The notes under the pieces are model-generated. The model was given only the letters and a program-made list of their open reading frames with translations, did not search any database and was not told where the DNA came from. The position numbers and the translations under genes are program-made. Shown here one piece after another: positions 36,572 through 48,360 of a DNA stretch of 64,000 bases (positions are counted from its first letter, which is position 1; each line of letters opens with the position of its first letter). The DNA comes from Saccharothrix ecbatanensis (GTDB lineage: Bacteria; Actinomycetota; Actinomycetes; Mycobacteriales; Pseudonocardiaceae), in contig NZ_JACHMO010000001.1 in the NCBI RefSeq assembly GCF_014205015.1, positions 620,001-684,000 of the forward strand, in the 5' to 3' direction.

Positions 36572-37147
36572 GTGGTGACCAGTAAGCCGGACATCCCTTC
36601 ACCCACGAAGTTGCAGGCAGCCATCGAGTACGCCGCGCTCGGTTGGCCGGTCGTCCCCGGAGCGATCTGGCACGACGGACACTTCGCTCACCCGGTTGAC
36701 GAACGTCCCGTCACCAGCCCCTGCCTCCGGCCGATCGAGGAAGCGACCACCGACGCCGCTGTGGTGCGGGAGTGGTGGTCGGCCCCCGGCTTGCACGCGC
36801 CCAACGTCTTCACCGTGACGGGTTCGGAATTGGGCGCGTTCACGGTGGCCGAGTCGCTGGTCATGGCTCTGGCGGACGACCCCTGGTTCGCCGCCCTGCC
36901 GACCCCGGTGCTGACTTACCCGAACATGCCGATCGCCTACTTCCTCGTCCGGCCACCACTGCCATCGGTGCTGCTGAGCAATGTGGCGCGGGTGCTGGAT
37001 GCGGGAGTGCCCCTGCCCTTGCCGCCGAGCGACCTCGAAACCACACCGGTCATCTGGCTGGTCACCCCCGAACAAGCCGGCAACGTCCTGATGCCCGGCG
37101 ACGCGCTGGCCGACCTCATCCGGAGCTACGAAAGGAAGAGCGCGTGA
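36572..37147 (+). CDS. Prim-pol-like protein lacking the catalytic acid motif
   Basis: 191 residues; GTG 36572 or 36575, with AAGGCAAGG upstream. KLQAAIEYAALGWPVVPGAIW, SPCLRPIEEATTDAAVVREWW and NVFTVTG follow the N-terminal pattern of bifunctional DNA primase/polymerase (AEP prim-pol) domains. After the TG turn the usual DxD is absent (SELGAFTVAES). No helicase domain follows. It is probably a non-catalytic descendant, perhaps nucleotide- or DNA-binding. It overlaps the next gene by 4 bp (GTGA). Confidence 0.7.
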   Translation: MVTSKPDIPSPTKLQAAIEYAALGWPVVPGAIWHDGHFAHPVDERPVTSPCLRPIEEATTDAAVVREWWSAPGLHAPNVFTVTGSELGAFTVAESLVMALADDPWFAALPTPVLTYPNMPIAYFLVRPPLPSVLLSNVARVLDAGVPLPLPPSDLETTPVIWLVTPEQAGNVLMPGDALADLIRSYERKSA

Positions 37148-37464
37148 ACGAGTTGGCCGAGGTCGAGCAGCGCACGGACGTGGACAGGGTCTTCACCGCG
37201 TTGCTGCGCGAGGTGGCGTGGGAGGAGGCGCCACGGCTCTTCGCCATCGTCGAGGAGTACGGCGAAGCAGAGGACGCCCGCGTCGCGGGCTACGGGCTCG
37301 CGTACGCCGACCGCGCCGAGGTCGACGCAGTGGAAGGCGGCTTCCGCCTCAGCTCCGAGAGTGCCGAGAGCGCCAGGACGCTGTTCGAGATCACCAGCGG
37401 GGACGAGGCGGTGCGGCGGGTGCACCTGGTGTGGCTGGACGACAATCGGCTTCGCCAACCGTGA
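37144..37464 (+). CDS. Conserved small acidic protein, unknown function
   Basis: 106 residues from GTG 37144, coupled to the prim-pol-like gene by a 4-bp overlap. It is acidic (starts MNELAEVEQRTDVDRVFTAL) and ends in a strand-rich part (VRRVHLVWLDDNRL). I recognise no domain. Its job is presumably linked to the upstream gene. Confidence 0.7.
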   Translation: MNELAEVEQRTDVDRVFTALLREVAWEEAPRLFAIVEEYGEAEDARVAGYGLAYADRAEVDAVEGGFRLSSESAESARTLFEITSGDEAVRRVHLVWLDDNRLRQP

Positions 37465-37493
37465 CCGGGCGGCACTTGATCGCGGCGGTGGAC

Positions 37494-37516
37494 CGGCGGC
37501 TGGAGATCAGCCGCCG
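37494..37516. terminator. Hairpin between convergent genes (3' of metH)
   Basis: CGGCGGCTG (37494-37502) and CAGCCGCCG (37508-37516) are perfect 9-bp arms with a 5-nt loop. They lie between the 106-aa gene and the convergent metH gene. No T tract follows, as is common in high-GC actinomycetes. Confidence 0.55.
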
Positions 37517-37575
37517 CTCGACCTTCCGGCTTTCGGCCGGCCCGCTTATTCGCCGGCGCTGCGGGCACCCGGCCG

Positions 37576-41166
<3,591 letters not shown>

Positions 41167-41188
41167 GCAGCCTCCCAGTTTCGGGAGG
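41167..41188 (-). promoter_or_regulatory. metH Shine-Dalgarno hairpin (anti-SD/SD)
   Basis: On the minus strand CCTCCC (41183-41188) pairs perfectly with the Shine-Dalgarno GGGAGG (41171-41176), which lies 4 nt before the GTG start. The anti-SD bases overlap the 3' strand of the riboswitch pseudoknot, so the two structures are mutually exclusive. Confidence 0.7.
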
Positions 41189-41253
41189 CGCCCTTACGGT
41201 CTTTCAGCCCGGGCCGAGCGTGGCGGGCCGTTGCCCGTTGCAGCGCCTCTCGG
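41185..41253 (-). ncRNA. S-adenosylhomocysteine (SAH) riboswitch upstream of metH
   Basis: Reading the minus strand: P1 is CCGAG (41249-41253) with CTCGG (41214-41218). The conserved GGCGCTGCAAC follows, then a P2 hairpin CGGGC/GCCCG. A 3' strand GCGCCTC (41185-41191) complements GAGGCGC (41243-41249) to form the pseudoknot. This layout and the GCGCTGCAAC signature match the SAH riboswitch, a known ON switch for metH and ahcY. Ligand binding would lock the pseudoknot and free the Shine-Dalgarno sequence. Confidence 0.8.
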
Positions 41254-41349
41254 TCGGGGTCCCGATACTAGCGAATCCCGTGATTCTGGTCGGACCCGCC
41301 CACTCTGTGGGACACCACCACCATCGGGTGGTGGCGTCCCGCAGCCGGT

Positions 41350-42180
41350 TCAGCGGACGATCACGACCTCCAGGGTGCGCGGGCCGTGCACGCCTTCCAC
41401 GCGTTCCAGCTCGATGTCGCTGGTCGCGGACGGTCCGCTGATCCACGTCTGGGTGCGCACCCCGGCCAGCGCCGCCACCGCGTCCGGCACGCCCGGCACC
41501 ACCTGGTCCGCCCGGACCACGACCAGGTGGTAGTCCGGCACGAGGGTGAGCGCGCGGGGGCCCTGGTCGGCGGCGTCGTGGTCGAGCACGATCGTGCCGG
41601 TCTCGGCGATCGCCACGTGGCACGCCGTCACCACGGCATCGGTCCGTTCCAGCGTGTCGACGGTCACCGGATCGCGGATGACGTCCACACCCGCGGCATC
41701 GGCTTCGCGCAGGTCCCCGCCAAGGGGATCCCTTGATTCAACTCTACCGACGGGGTCCGACAATTCCCGCTGGTCGGGCAGCTCCGGTTGGTCCGACGGC
41801 TCGGGTTGCTCCGACAGCTCCTGCTGGTCCGACAACTCCGGCTGGTCGGGCGGCTTCGGCTGTCCGGGCTGGTCCGACGGCTCCGGCTGGTCGGGCAACT
41901 GCTGCTGGTCGGGGAGGGCCGTCCACTCCACAGGCGTCCCAGGAGCAGCCACGACCCGCCGCACACCCCGTTCCAGCAGCGCGGCGACGACGGTCGCGGC
42001 GACCTGGTCGGCATCGACCACCCGCACCCGCGCCCGGTAGTCGCGCAGCCGCTCGGCGAACAGGCCGAGGTCGCCCACCCCCAGCGTGCCCGCCACCCGG
42101 TAGTCACGCAGGACCGGCGGCGGCTCGGCCGGACCCTTCGCCCGCCTGACCCGGGCCAACACCTCGTCACGCGCGCTCAT
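41350..42180 (-). CDS. lutC: Lactate utilisation protein LutC with repeat insertion
   Basis: 276 residues from ATG 42180 (GGGAG upstream), overlapping lutB by 4 bp. C-terminal DAVVTACHVAIAETGTIVLD and RALTLVPDYHLVVV are the LUD/YkgG signature. LutC normally has about 215 residues; here a ~50-residue insertion of SDQPE-like pentapeptides (DNA ~41755-41915) interrupts the middle. It is probably a flexible loop. LutC works with LutA and LutB to oxidise L-lactate to pyruvate. Confidence 0.9.
   Translation of the reverse strand: MSARDEVLARVRRAKGPAEPPPVLRDYRVAGTLGVGDLGLFAERLRDYRARVRVVDADQVAATVVAALLERGVRRVVAAPGTPVEWTALPDQQQLPDQPEPSDQPGQPKPPDQPELSDQQELSEQPEPSDQPELPDQRELSDPVGRVESRDPLGGDLREADAAGVDVIRDPVTVDTLERTDAVVTACHVAIAETGTIVLDHDAADQGPRALTLVPDYHLVVVRADQVVPGVPDAVAALAGVRTQTWISGPSATSDIELERVEGVHGPRTLEVVIVR
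41755..41915 (-). repeat. 15-bp coding repeats inside lutC
   Basis: About ten imperfect 15-bp units encode variants of Ser/Pro-Asp-Gln-Pro/Gln-Glu (for example PDQPE, SDQPE, SDQQE, SEQPE). Because units are multiples of 3, expansion and contraction keep the frame. They fall in a loop of the LUD domain. Confidence 0.85.
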
Positions 42181-43571
42181 CGGGACTCCCACCAATCACG
42201 GAACGTCTGCTTCGGCGGCAAGGGCAGGTCACGGGCCGACGACCAACCTGGCAGCGGCACGTGCCGGCTCGCCAGTCGGCCGAACTTGCCCAACCGGATC
42301 AACCGACTCCACCGCCGGGAATCCGACATCACCCACCCCACGGCACGCATGGCGGTCGACTCCGGCGTCGCCCGCTTCGACTCGGTGACCCGCGACCGCA
42401 GGTGCACCAGCATCGACGGGATGTCGATGGCCACCGGGCACACGTCGTAACACACACCGCACAACGACGACGCGAACGGCAGCGTCGGATTCTTGTCCAC
42501 CCCTGTGAGCTGCGGAGACAGCACCGCGCCGATCGGACCGGGGTATGTCGACCCGTACGCGTGGCCGCCGGTGCGCTCGTACACCGGGCACGAGTTCAGG
42601 CACGCCGAGCACCGGATGCAGCGCAACGCCGCCCGACCGTCCGGATCGGCGAGGGTCGCCGTCCGACCGTTGTCCACCAGCACGACGTGGCTGGTCTGAC
42701 CCTCGGTCGGCCCCGTCCACACCGACGTGTACGGGTTCATCCGCTCACCCGTGGACGACCGGGGGAGCAGTTGCATGAACACTTCGAGGTCACGCCACGA
42801 CGGCACGAGCTTCTCGATCCCCACCACGCTGATCAACGTGCGCGGCAGGGTCAGGCACATCCGGCCGTTGCCCTCGGACTCGACCACCACCAGCGCGCCG
42901 GTCTCGGCCACGCCGAAGTTCGCGCCCGAGATCGCCACGTCCACCGTCATGAACTTCTGCCGCAGGTGCTTGCGCGCCGCCTCGGCCAGCGCGCGCGGGT
43001 CGTCGGTCAGGTCCGGGTCGACGCCGGCCATCTCGCGCCGGAACACGTCCCTGATCTCGGTTCTGTTCCGGTGGATCGCGGGCACCAGGATGTGGCTGGA
43101 CTTGTCGTTGCCCAGCTGGACGATCAGCTCCGCGAGGTCGGTCTCCACCGCGTGCACACCGGCGTCCGCCAGCGCCTCGTTCAGCCCGATCTCGACCGTG
43201 GCCATCGACTTGACCTTGATGACCTCACGCGTGCCGGTCGCCTTCACCAGGTCGGTGATGATCCGGTTCGCCTCTTCCGCGTCCCGCGCCCAGTGCACGT
43301 GCGTGCCCCGGCTCGTCAACGCCTCCTCGAACCGGACCAGGTACTCGTCCAGGTTCGCCAGCACCTCGTCCTTGATCGCCGCACCGGCCAGGCGCAGCTC
43401 GGCCCAGTCCGGCAGCTCGCCGACCACGCTCGCCCGCTTGGTCCGGATCGTGGAGGTGGCCTTGGCGAGGTTGCGGCGCAGCTGGTCGTCACCGAGCGCG
43501 CCGCGTGCCGCCTTGGGGAACGGGGTGCCGGTCAGGTTCCCGCCGCCGGCGGGCATGCCGAGGAACGTCAT
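42177..43571 (-). CDS. lutB: Lactate utilisation iron-sulfur protein LutB
   Basis: 464 residues from ATG 43571, overlapping lutA by 4 bp (ATGA) and lutC by 4 bp. The N-terminal LUD domain (VIKVKSMATVEIGLNEAL; GANFGVAETGALVVVESEGN) is followed by two ferredoxin-type clusters, CIRCSACLNSCPVYE and CGVCYDVCPVAIDIP. It relays electrons from lactate oxidation. Typical length and order for the LutABC complex. Confidence 0.95.
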   Translation of the reverse strand: MTFLGMPAGGGNLTGTPFPKAARGALGDDQLRRNLAKATSTIRTKRASVVGELPDWAELRLAGAAIKDEVLANLDEYLVRFEEALTSRGTHVHWARDAEEANRIITDLVKATGTREVIKVKSMATVEIGLNEALADAGVHAVETDLAELIVQLGNDKSSHILVPAIHRNRTEIRDVFRREMAGVDPDLTDDPRALAEAARKHLRQKFMTVDVAISGANFGVAETGALVVVESEGNGRMCLTLPRTLISVVGIEKLVPSWRDLEVFMQLLPRSSTGERMNPYTSVWTGPTEGQTSHVVLVDNGRTATLADPDGRAALRCIRCSACLNSCPVYERTGGHAYGSTYPGPIGAVLSPQLTGVDKNPTLPFASSLCGVCYDVCPVAIDIPSMLVHLRSRVTESKRATPESTAMRAVGWVMSDSRRWSRLIRLGKFGRLASRHVPLPGWSSARDLPLPPKQTFRDWWESR

Positions 43572-44296
43572 CGCGTGTTCTCCAGTACCTGGGCCAAGTG
43601 CAGCGTGCGGGTGCCGCTGCGCAGCCTGCTCAGGCCGCCGCCGATGTGCATCAGGCACGACGAGTCGCCCGCCGTGAGGACGTCCGCCTCCGTGCTCAGC
43701 ACGGCGCTCGTCTTGTCCTCGAGCATGGCGGTCGACGTGGCGGAGTTCTTCAGCGCGAACGTGCCGCCGAAGCCGCAGCACGTCTCGGCGTCGGGCAGCT
43801 CGACCAGGTCGATGCCCTCCACCGCCCGCAGCAGCTGGAGCGGCTTGTCCTGCACCTTCAGCATCCGCAGCGAGTGGCACGTCGGGTGGTAGGTGACCCG
43901 GTGCGGGAAGTACGCGCCCACATCCGTCACCTTGAGGACGTCCACCAGGAACTCGGACAGCTCGAACGTGCGCTTGGCGGTGTCCTCGGCGGCCTCGGCC
44001 AGCTTCTCGTCACCGCCCTTCCGGGCCACGTCGGCGTGCTGGTGGCGCACCGACCCGGCGCACGACCCGGACGGCGCCACGATCACGTCGGCCTGCTCGA
44101 ACGCGGCGACGTGGTTGCGGACGATCGGCAGCGCCTGCCCCTGGTAGCCGGTGTTGATGTGCATCTGGCCGCAGCACGTCTGCGCGGACGGCACGACCAC
44201 CTCGTGGCCGAGCCGTTCCAGCAGTCGGACCGTGGACTTGCCGACGTCCGGGAACAGCGCGTCGACCAGGCAGGTGACGAACAGTGCGACTCTCAC
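43568..44296 (-). CDS. lutA: Lactate utilisation protein LutA (CCG-domain)
   Basis: 242 residues from GTG 44296. Two Cys-rich CCG domains are visible: AQTCCGQMHINTGYQG and AETCCGFGGTFALKN. These bind Fe-S or act in electron transfer to the quinone pool. A start at 44350 would read through both operators, so I reject it. First gene of the lutABC operon, divergent from a GntR/FadR regulator. Confidence 0.94.
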   Translation of the reverse strand: MRVALFVTCLVDALFPDVGKSTVRLLERLGHEVVVPSAQTCCGQMHINTGYQGQALPIVRNHVAAFEQADVIVAPSGSCAGSVRHQHADVARKGGDEKLAEAAEDTAKRTFELSEFLVDVLKVTDVGAYFPHRVTYHPTCHSLRMLKVQDKPLQLLRAVEGIDLVELPDAETCCGFGGTFALKNSATSTAMLEDKTSAVLSTEADVLTAGDSSCLMHIGGGLSRLRSGTRTLHLAQVLENTR

Positions 44297-44314
44297 GGCG
44301 AGGAGTCTAGGCTC

Positions 44315-44329
44315 TGTGGTCTGACCACA
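44315..44329. promoter_or_regulatory. GntR/FadR-type operator 1
   Basis: TGTGGTCTGACCACA is a perfect 15-bp palindrome around a central T. The TGGT-N3-ACCA core is the classical FadR-subfamily site. It lies 19 bp upstream of the lutA start. Confidence 0.85.
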
Positions 44330-44336
44330 CCAGCCC

Positions 44337-44351
44337 TGTGGTCTGACCACA
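44337..44351. promoter_or_regulatory. GntR/FadR-type operator 2
   Basis: An identical copy of TGTGGTCTGACCACA, 22 bp centre to centre from the first. Two sites two helical turns apart on the same DNA face suggest cooperative binding by the adjacent regulator. Confidence 0.85.
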
Positions 44352-44367
44352 TAACGGAGGTGTCCGG

Positions 44368-45072
44368 GTGTCCGGGTACGGAGCGGTGCTGCGGCACGTC
44401 GAGGCGGAGTTGACCGAGGGTCGGCTCGGCGTGGGGCAGCAACTGCCCGCCGAACGCAAGCTGGCCGAGGACCTGGGCGTCAGCCGGGCCACCGTGCGTG
44501 AAGCGATCCGGGTGTTGCAGGCCATGGGCGTGGTGCGCAGCGGCGTCGGCTCAGGGCCCGACGCGGGCACGACGGTCATCGCGGACCCGGCCGGTGGCCT
44601 CGGCGCGGCCCTGCGACTGCACCTGGCCACCCGCAGGCTGCCCATGGCGGACCTCGTCGGCACCCGGGTCATGATCGAGAGCCACTCGGTGCGCGCCGCC
44701 GCGGCCGTGCCCGACCACCCGGACCTGGCCCGTGCCGCCGACCTGCTGACCCGCATGGACGCGCCGGAGCTCACCGCGGACGCGTTCCACCAACTCGACG
44801 CCGACTTCCACGTCGCCCTGACCGCCGCCGCGGGCAACGCGGTGAACACGGCGATCATGGCGGCGCTGCGGGACGCCATCCACCACACCGTGCTGGACGC
44901 CGTGCAGGCGCTGCCCGACTGGTCCCGCACCGCCGTCCGGCTGCGCCGCGAGCACCGGTCCATCCTGCGCGCGATCCAGGCGGGCGACGCCGATCTGGCC
45001 GCCACCAGGGTGACCCGCCACGTCGAGGGCTTCCACCGCGAATGGGCACGCCACGCCCTGAACGCGCCCTGA
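44368..45072 (+). CDS. GntR/FadR-family regulator of lactate use (LldR-like)
   Basis: 234 residues from GTG 44368 with GGAGG 7 bp upstream. The winged helix (PAERKLAEDLGVSRATVREA followed by IRVLQAMGVV) and the FCD domain (Asp/His residues in FHQLDADFHVALTAAAGN, REHRSILRAIQAGD) define the FadR subfamily. It faces lutABC across two perfect operators, so it most likely represses the operon until lactate or a metabolite binds. Confidence 0.92.
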   Translation: MSGYGAVLRHVEAELTEGRLGVGQQLPAERKLAEDLGVSRATVREAIRVLQAMGVVRSGVGSGPDAGTTVIADPAGGLGAALRLHLATRRLPMADLVGTRVMIESHSVRAAAAVPDHPDLARAADLLTRMDAPELTADAFHQLDADFHVALTAAAGNAVNTAIMAALRDAIHHTVLDAVQALPDWSRTAVRLRREHRSILRAIQAGDADLAATRVTRHVEGFHREWARHALNAP

Positions 45073-45077
45073 AAGGT

Positions 45078-45118
45078 GTGAAGCCCGGCCCCCGGGAGGA
45101 CCGGAGGCCGGGCTTCAC
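45078..45118. terminator. Bidirectional terminator hairpin
   Basis: Perfect 13-bp arms GTGAAGCCCGGCC (45078-45090) and GGCCGGGCTTCAC (45106-45118) with a 15-nt loop, between the convergent GntR and DoxX genes. Confidence 0.85.
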
Positions 45119-45120
45119 GG

Positions 45121-45561
45121 CTAGCTCGTCCGCTGCCTTTCGGCCCGACCGAGCAGCACCAGCGCGGCGCAGATCAGCACCACGTTCTTCAGCACGAACT
45201 CACCGCTCGTGGTCAACAGCAACGGATTGCCGTCCGTCATCATGAGAGCCGGCGCCTGGACGAAGACCACGAACGTCCCCGCCAGGTGGACCGCCGCGGC
45301 GACCAGCGTCAACCGGGGCAGCCGCCCGATCAGCAGCACCGCTCCCAGGACGACCTCGAACCACCCCAGCGCGGGCACGAGGAAACCCTGGTCCACCCAC
45401 GGCACGGCGGCGCTGACGAGGTAACCGACCGGCGAGGAGCCGATCACCTTCAGCACGCCGAACCAGACGAACACGACACCGATCGACACCCGGAGTGCCG
45501 GCCCGGCCCAACGGTCGAGCTGTGCGCCGACAGCGGTTCGCTCCCCCAAGCGAGTCGACAT
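45121..45561 (-). CDS. DoxX-family membrane protein
   Basis: 146 residues with four membrane helices. The pattern RVSIGVVFVWFGVLKVIG...SP, PALGWFEVVLGAVLLIGR and a final VVLICAALVLLG match DoxX/DUF417-like proteins. Some DoxX proteins take part in redox or thiosulfate metabolism, and mycobacterial ones in oxidant defence. It starts 1 bp after the peroxidase stop, so the two are co-transcribed. Confidence 0.85.
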   Translation of the reverse strand: MSTRLGERTAVGAQLDRWAGPALRVSIGVVFVWFGVLKVIGSSPVGYLVSAAVPWVDQGFLVPALGWFEVVLGAVLLIGRLPRLTLVAAAVHLAGTFVVFVQAPALMMTDGNPLLLTTSGEFVLKNVVLICAALVLLGRAERQRTS

Positions 45562-45562
45562 G

Positions 45563-47227
45563 TCAGTCCCCCAACGGGTTCAGCAGGTCCGCCTTGCCCT
45601 CGAAGGCGAACAGCAGCAGATCGGTCATCCGGAACGTCCGCGCGTCGGGTCCGAACGTGGGCCGCCACGACGGCTCACGGACGATCGACGTGTGGCTGCC
45701 CTCCATGGTCCGGTGGAACACCTCGGCCACGATCCGGCCGCCCACCGGCCCGAGCAGACCGCCGTGGAACTCCGCCTCCCGCAGGACGTAGAACCACAAC
45801 GGGGTCGCGGCGGTCACCGCGGCCTTCTGCGCGTCGGTCAGCGAGTCCAGGGACGCGCCCTGGTTGCCGACCAGGATCTGCTCGGCGGTCAACGGCTCCA
45901 CGCCCAGGAACTCCGCCATCTGCTGCCCGCTCGCGAGCCGGACCATGTCGGCCCTGGTCAGGTTGCGGAACGCCAGGTTGCGCTGGATCTCCGGGAACGT
46001 GGTGCCCCGCCCGTCGAACGTGCCCGCCGGCAGCTGGGCCAGCGGGTTCACCAGCAGGCTGTCGAGCCTCTGGGTGACGTTGCCGCCGTCCGCGGTCGGC
46101 GGCGCCAGGTCCGGCCGGTCGGCTTCGGTGAAGTCGTACAGCCGGCGGAAGTCGGCGATCCAGTTGGTGGGCAGGGTGTCGCGCGTGCCCGAGTTCGGGT
46201 TGTCCAGGTCCGGCAGCTGCGACCCGGGGTCGAAGTTGCCGGAGGTGCCGGTGAAGACGAACAACAGGAACAGCGTGGCGGCGCCACCCGGTCCGGTGGT
46301 GTTGAACACCCGGTTCCACTGGTACCCGCCCCGGATCATGCTGTGCCCCAACCGGTATGCCGCCACCGAGAACTCCAGCGGCATGGTCGGCTGGAGCCCG
46401 TGCGGGAACCGCCCGCGGCCAGGCGCCTCGAAGAAGCGCCGACCGTTGGCGAACACGTCGTCCACGATCGCCGGGTCCACGATCCGCGGCAGGAAGTCCG
46501 TGCGCAGCATCCACTGGTAGTGCCGCACCACCTGCTCGCGTGCCGTGGTGAACAGCCGTCGCCCGGTCAGCCCGCGCAACGCCAGCTCGTCCACGACCCG
46601 GTTGTGGAACCTGATGAACGCCAGGTGCGTCTGCGCGACCGCCAGGTTCTCGTCGTTGCGGGTGTCCGGGATGAGCGGCCTGCGCCGGTCCGCCCCGGTG
46701 AGGCCCGCCCCGCCGAACCGCGGCAGGTCGAACCCCTCCAGCGCGACGTCGACCCGCTGGTCCGGGAAGTCCACCGGCGAGGTCGTGCCCACCTTGAGCT
46801 TCACCCCGTCGCGGGCGTAGAACACCCGGTCGGTGCGGTCACCGGGACCGCGGCCGTACACGGAGTCCAGGTCCAGGGCCGGTGATCGGCCCTGCACCAG
46901 GTCATCGAGGTTCACGTCGTCGCCCAGCTGCGACTCCGTGCGGTCCATGGTCAGGTCGTGGTCGACGAACTGACCGAGGTACGTGAAGCCCGCCGGGATG
47001 GGCGGGTTCGCGGAGTCCGGCTGCGGCACGTCCGCCGTCATGGCGTTGGCGAGCGCGATCCGGGTCTCCTCGTCGAGCGGCGTCCCCTCCGGCCCCATCC
47101 GCGAGAAGCGGAACCGGCGCAATTCCTCGACGGTGCGCGGTTGACGTTTCGTCGCCGCACCGTCGCGGTCGAACTCGAGCACTCCTTCGCCCACGACGAA
47201 GAAACTGTTCGAACCGTGCTGTTTCAT
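45563..47227 (-). CDS. Animal-type heme peroxidase (An_peroxidase family)
   Basis: 554 residues from ATG 47227. GQFVDHDLTMDRTE supplies the distal His and Ca-binding Asp. THLAFIRFHNRVVDELA and VVRHYQWMLRTDFLPRI are family helices, and AAYRLGHSMIRGGYQWN carries the proximal His. No signal peptide is seen (it starts MKQHGSNSFFVV), so it may act in the cytosol or leave by another route. It oxidises halides or organic substrates with H2O2 (family knowledge). It forms an operon with DoxX. Confidence 0.9.
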   Translation of the reverse strand: MKQHGSNSFFVVGEGVLEFDRDGAATKRQPRTVEELRRFRFSRMGPEGTPLDEETRIALANAMTADVPQPDSANPPIPAGFTYLGQFVDHDLTMDRTESQLGDDVNLDDLVQGRSPALDLDSVYGRGPGDRTDRVFYARDGVKLKVGTTSPVDFPDQRVDVALEGFDLPRFGGAGLTGADRRRPLIPDTRNDENLAVAQTHLAFIRFHNRVVDELALRGLTGRRLFTTAREQVVRHYQWMLRTDFLPRIVDPAIVDDVFANGRRFFEAPGRGRFPHGLQPTMPLEFSVAAYRLGHSMIRGGYQWNRVFNTTGPGGAATLFLLFVFTGTSGNFDPGSQLPDLDNPNSGTRDTLPTNWIADFRRLYDFTEADRPDLAPPTADGGNVTQRLDSLLVNPLAQLPAGTFDGRGTTFPEIQRNLAFRNLTRADMVRLASGQQMAEFLGVEPLTAEQILVGNQGASLDSLTDAQKAAVTAATPLWFYVLREAEFHGGLLGPVGGRIVAEVFHRTMEGSHTSIVREPSWRPTFGPDARTFRMTDLLLFAFEGKADLLNPLGD

Positions 47228-47300
47228 AGACCCCCCCAGGTCTGTGATTTCCCGGTGACCCGGGCAGGACGAACGCACCCCCTGTGGTCGCCCTATACAT

Positions 47301-47314
47301 AGGAGCGTACTCCT
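47301..47314. promoter_or_regulatory. Small inverted repeat upstream of peroxidase operon
   Basis: AGGAG and CTCCT arms around CGTA, beside TATACAT. On the minus strand a TATGTA-like -10 follows directly, so the repeat could be an operator over the peroxidase promoter. The rest of 47228-47386 shows nothing else. Confidence 0.4.
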
Positions 47315-47386
47315 GTCCATCGGATACATGGCCTAGTTGAATAGTCCGGATGCACTAACGCTGTGGTCGGCGATGGCCTACGAGAT

Positions 47387-48346
47387 TCACGTGGATGCGC
47401 CACCCGCGGCGCGGCGGAACCTCGTCGTGAGGCGATCGAACGCCACCGCGAGCTCGTGTCCGTCGATCACCTCGATGTCGACGTCGAGCTGAGCCATCCA
47501 CAGCGCGAGCCGGTCCGGGTCGTCGGAACCCACCTCGACACGGCACGTGGACTCGTCGACCACCTCGATGTCGACCGGAATGTGGATCTTCGCGGCGACC
47601 TTGGCGGCGGGAGCGTGCACCAGTACCCGGGCGCGGTACTTCCAGGCGCCCTTGCTGACGCGTCCGACGACGTACTCGACGACACTGTCCTCCGGGATCA
47701 CGCGCGGCCGGAACCGCGCACCCGTCGGTGCGTGCGGAACCATGCGGTCGACCCGGAAGACCCGCCAGTCGTCGCGGACGAGATCCCACGCGAGCAGGTA
47801 CCAGAGCGTTCCCCAGCTCACCAGCCGTTGCGGTTCGGCGTGGCGCGCTTCTTCCTCGCCCCCTGGCTTCGTGTACCCGAACCGGAGCCGTTCGTGGCCG
47901 CGGATCGCGGCAGCGACCGCGCCGAGAACCGAGAGGTCGAGTGGCGGCCCAGCTCCTCGGACAACGCTCGTCGCTTCGCGCACCGCCTCCACGCGCCGGC
48001 GCAGACGCGAGGGCAGCACCTGCTCCAGCTTCGCGAGCGCGGTGAGCGATGTCTCCGCGACTCCGAGCCCCTGGGTCGCGACCGCACCCAGTCCGACCGC
48101 GACGGCGACGGCCTCGTCGTCGTCAAGCAGCAGTGGGGGCATCGCCGTCCCGGCGGCCAGCCGGTACCCGCCCGCGACGCCGGGGCGCGCGTCCACGGGA
48201 TATCCGAGCGACCGCAGCTTGCCGATGTCGGCGCGCACGGTCCTCGTGCTCACGTCGAGCCGGCCGGCGAGCTCGGAGCTCGTCCAGTCGCGCTTGAGCT
48301 GGAGCAACGACAGCAGTTCGAGCAGACGGGCCGAGGTCGCCAACAT
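47387..48346 (-). CDS. YafY-type WYL-domain regulator
   Basis: 319 residues from ATG 48346. The N-terminal HTH_11 reads SELAGRLDVSTRTVRADIGK, the middle reads GYRLAAGTAMPPLLLDDDEA, and the WYL domain includes SWGTLWYLLAWDLVRDDWRV with a WCX C-terminus. WYL proteins sense nucleotides or other small ligands. It is divergent from the epoxide hydrolase gene and probably controls it. Confidence 0.92.
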   Translation of the reverse strand: MLATSARLLELLSLLQLKRDWTSSELAGRLDVSTRTVRADIGKLRSLGYPVDARPGVAGGYRLAAGTAMPPLLLDDDEAVAVAVGLGAVATQGLGVAETSLTALAKLEQVLPSRLRRRVEAVREATSVVRGAGPPLDLSVLGAVAAAIRGHERLRFGYTKPGGEEEARHAEPQRLVSWGTLWYLLAWDLVRDDWRVFRVDRMVPHAPTGARFRPRVIPEDSVVEYVVGRVSKGAWKYRARVLVHAPAAKVAAKIHIPVDIEVVDESTCRVEVGSDDPDRLALWMAQLDVDIEVIDGHELAVAFDRLTTRFRRAAGGAST

Positions 48347-48360
48347 GTCCCGATCGTGCC

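Noticed and set aside
41185..41300. Cobalamin riboswitch upstream of metH
   Set aside because: The B12-box pattern is absent and the leader is too short. The visible P1, P2 and pseudoknot fit an SAH riboswitch instead.
41755..41915. CRISPR-like array
   Set aside because: The 15-bp units are contiguous, in frame and coding (inside lutC), with no spacers.
44297..44350. Upstream start for lutA
   Set aside because: It would place both GntR operators inside the coding sequence. GTG 44296 begins the conserved RVALFVTCLVD motif.
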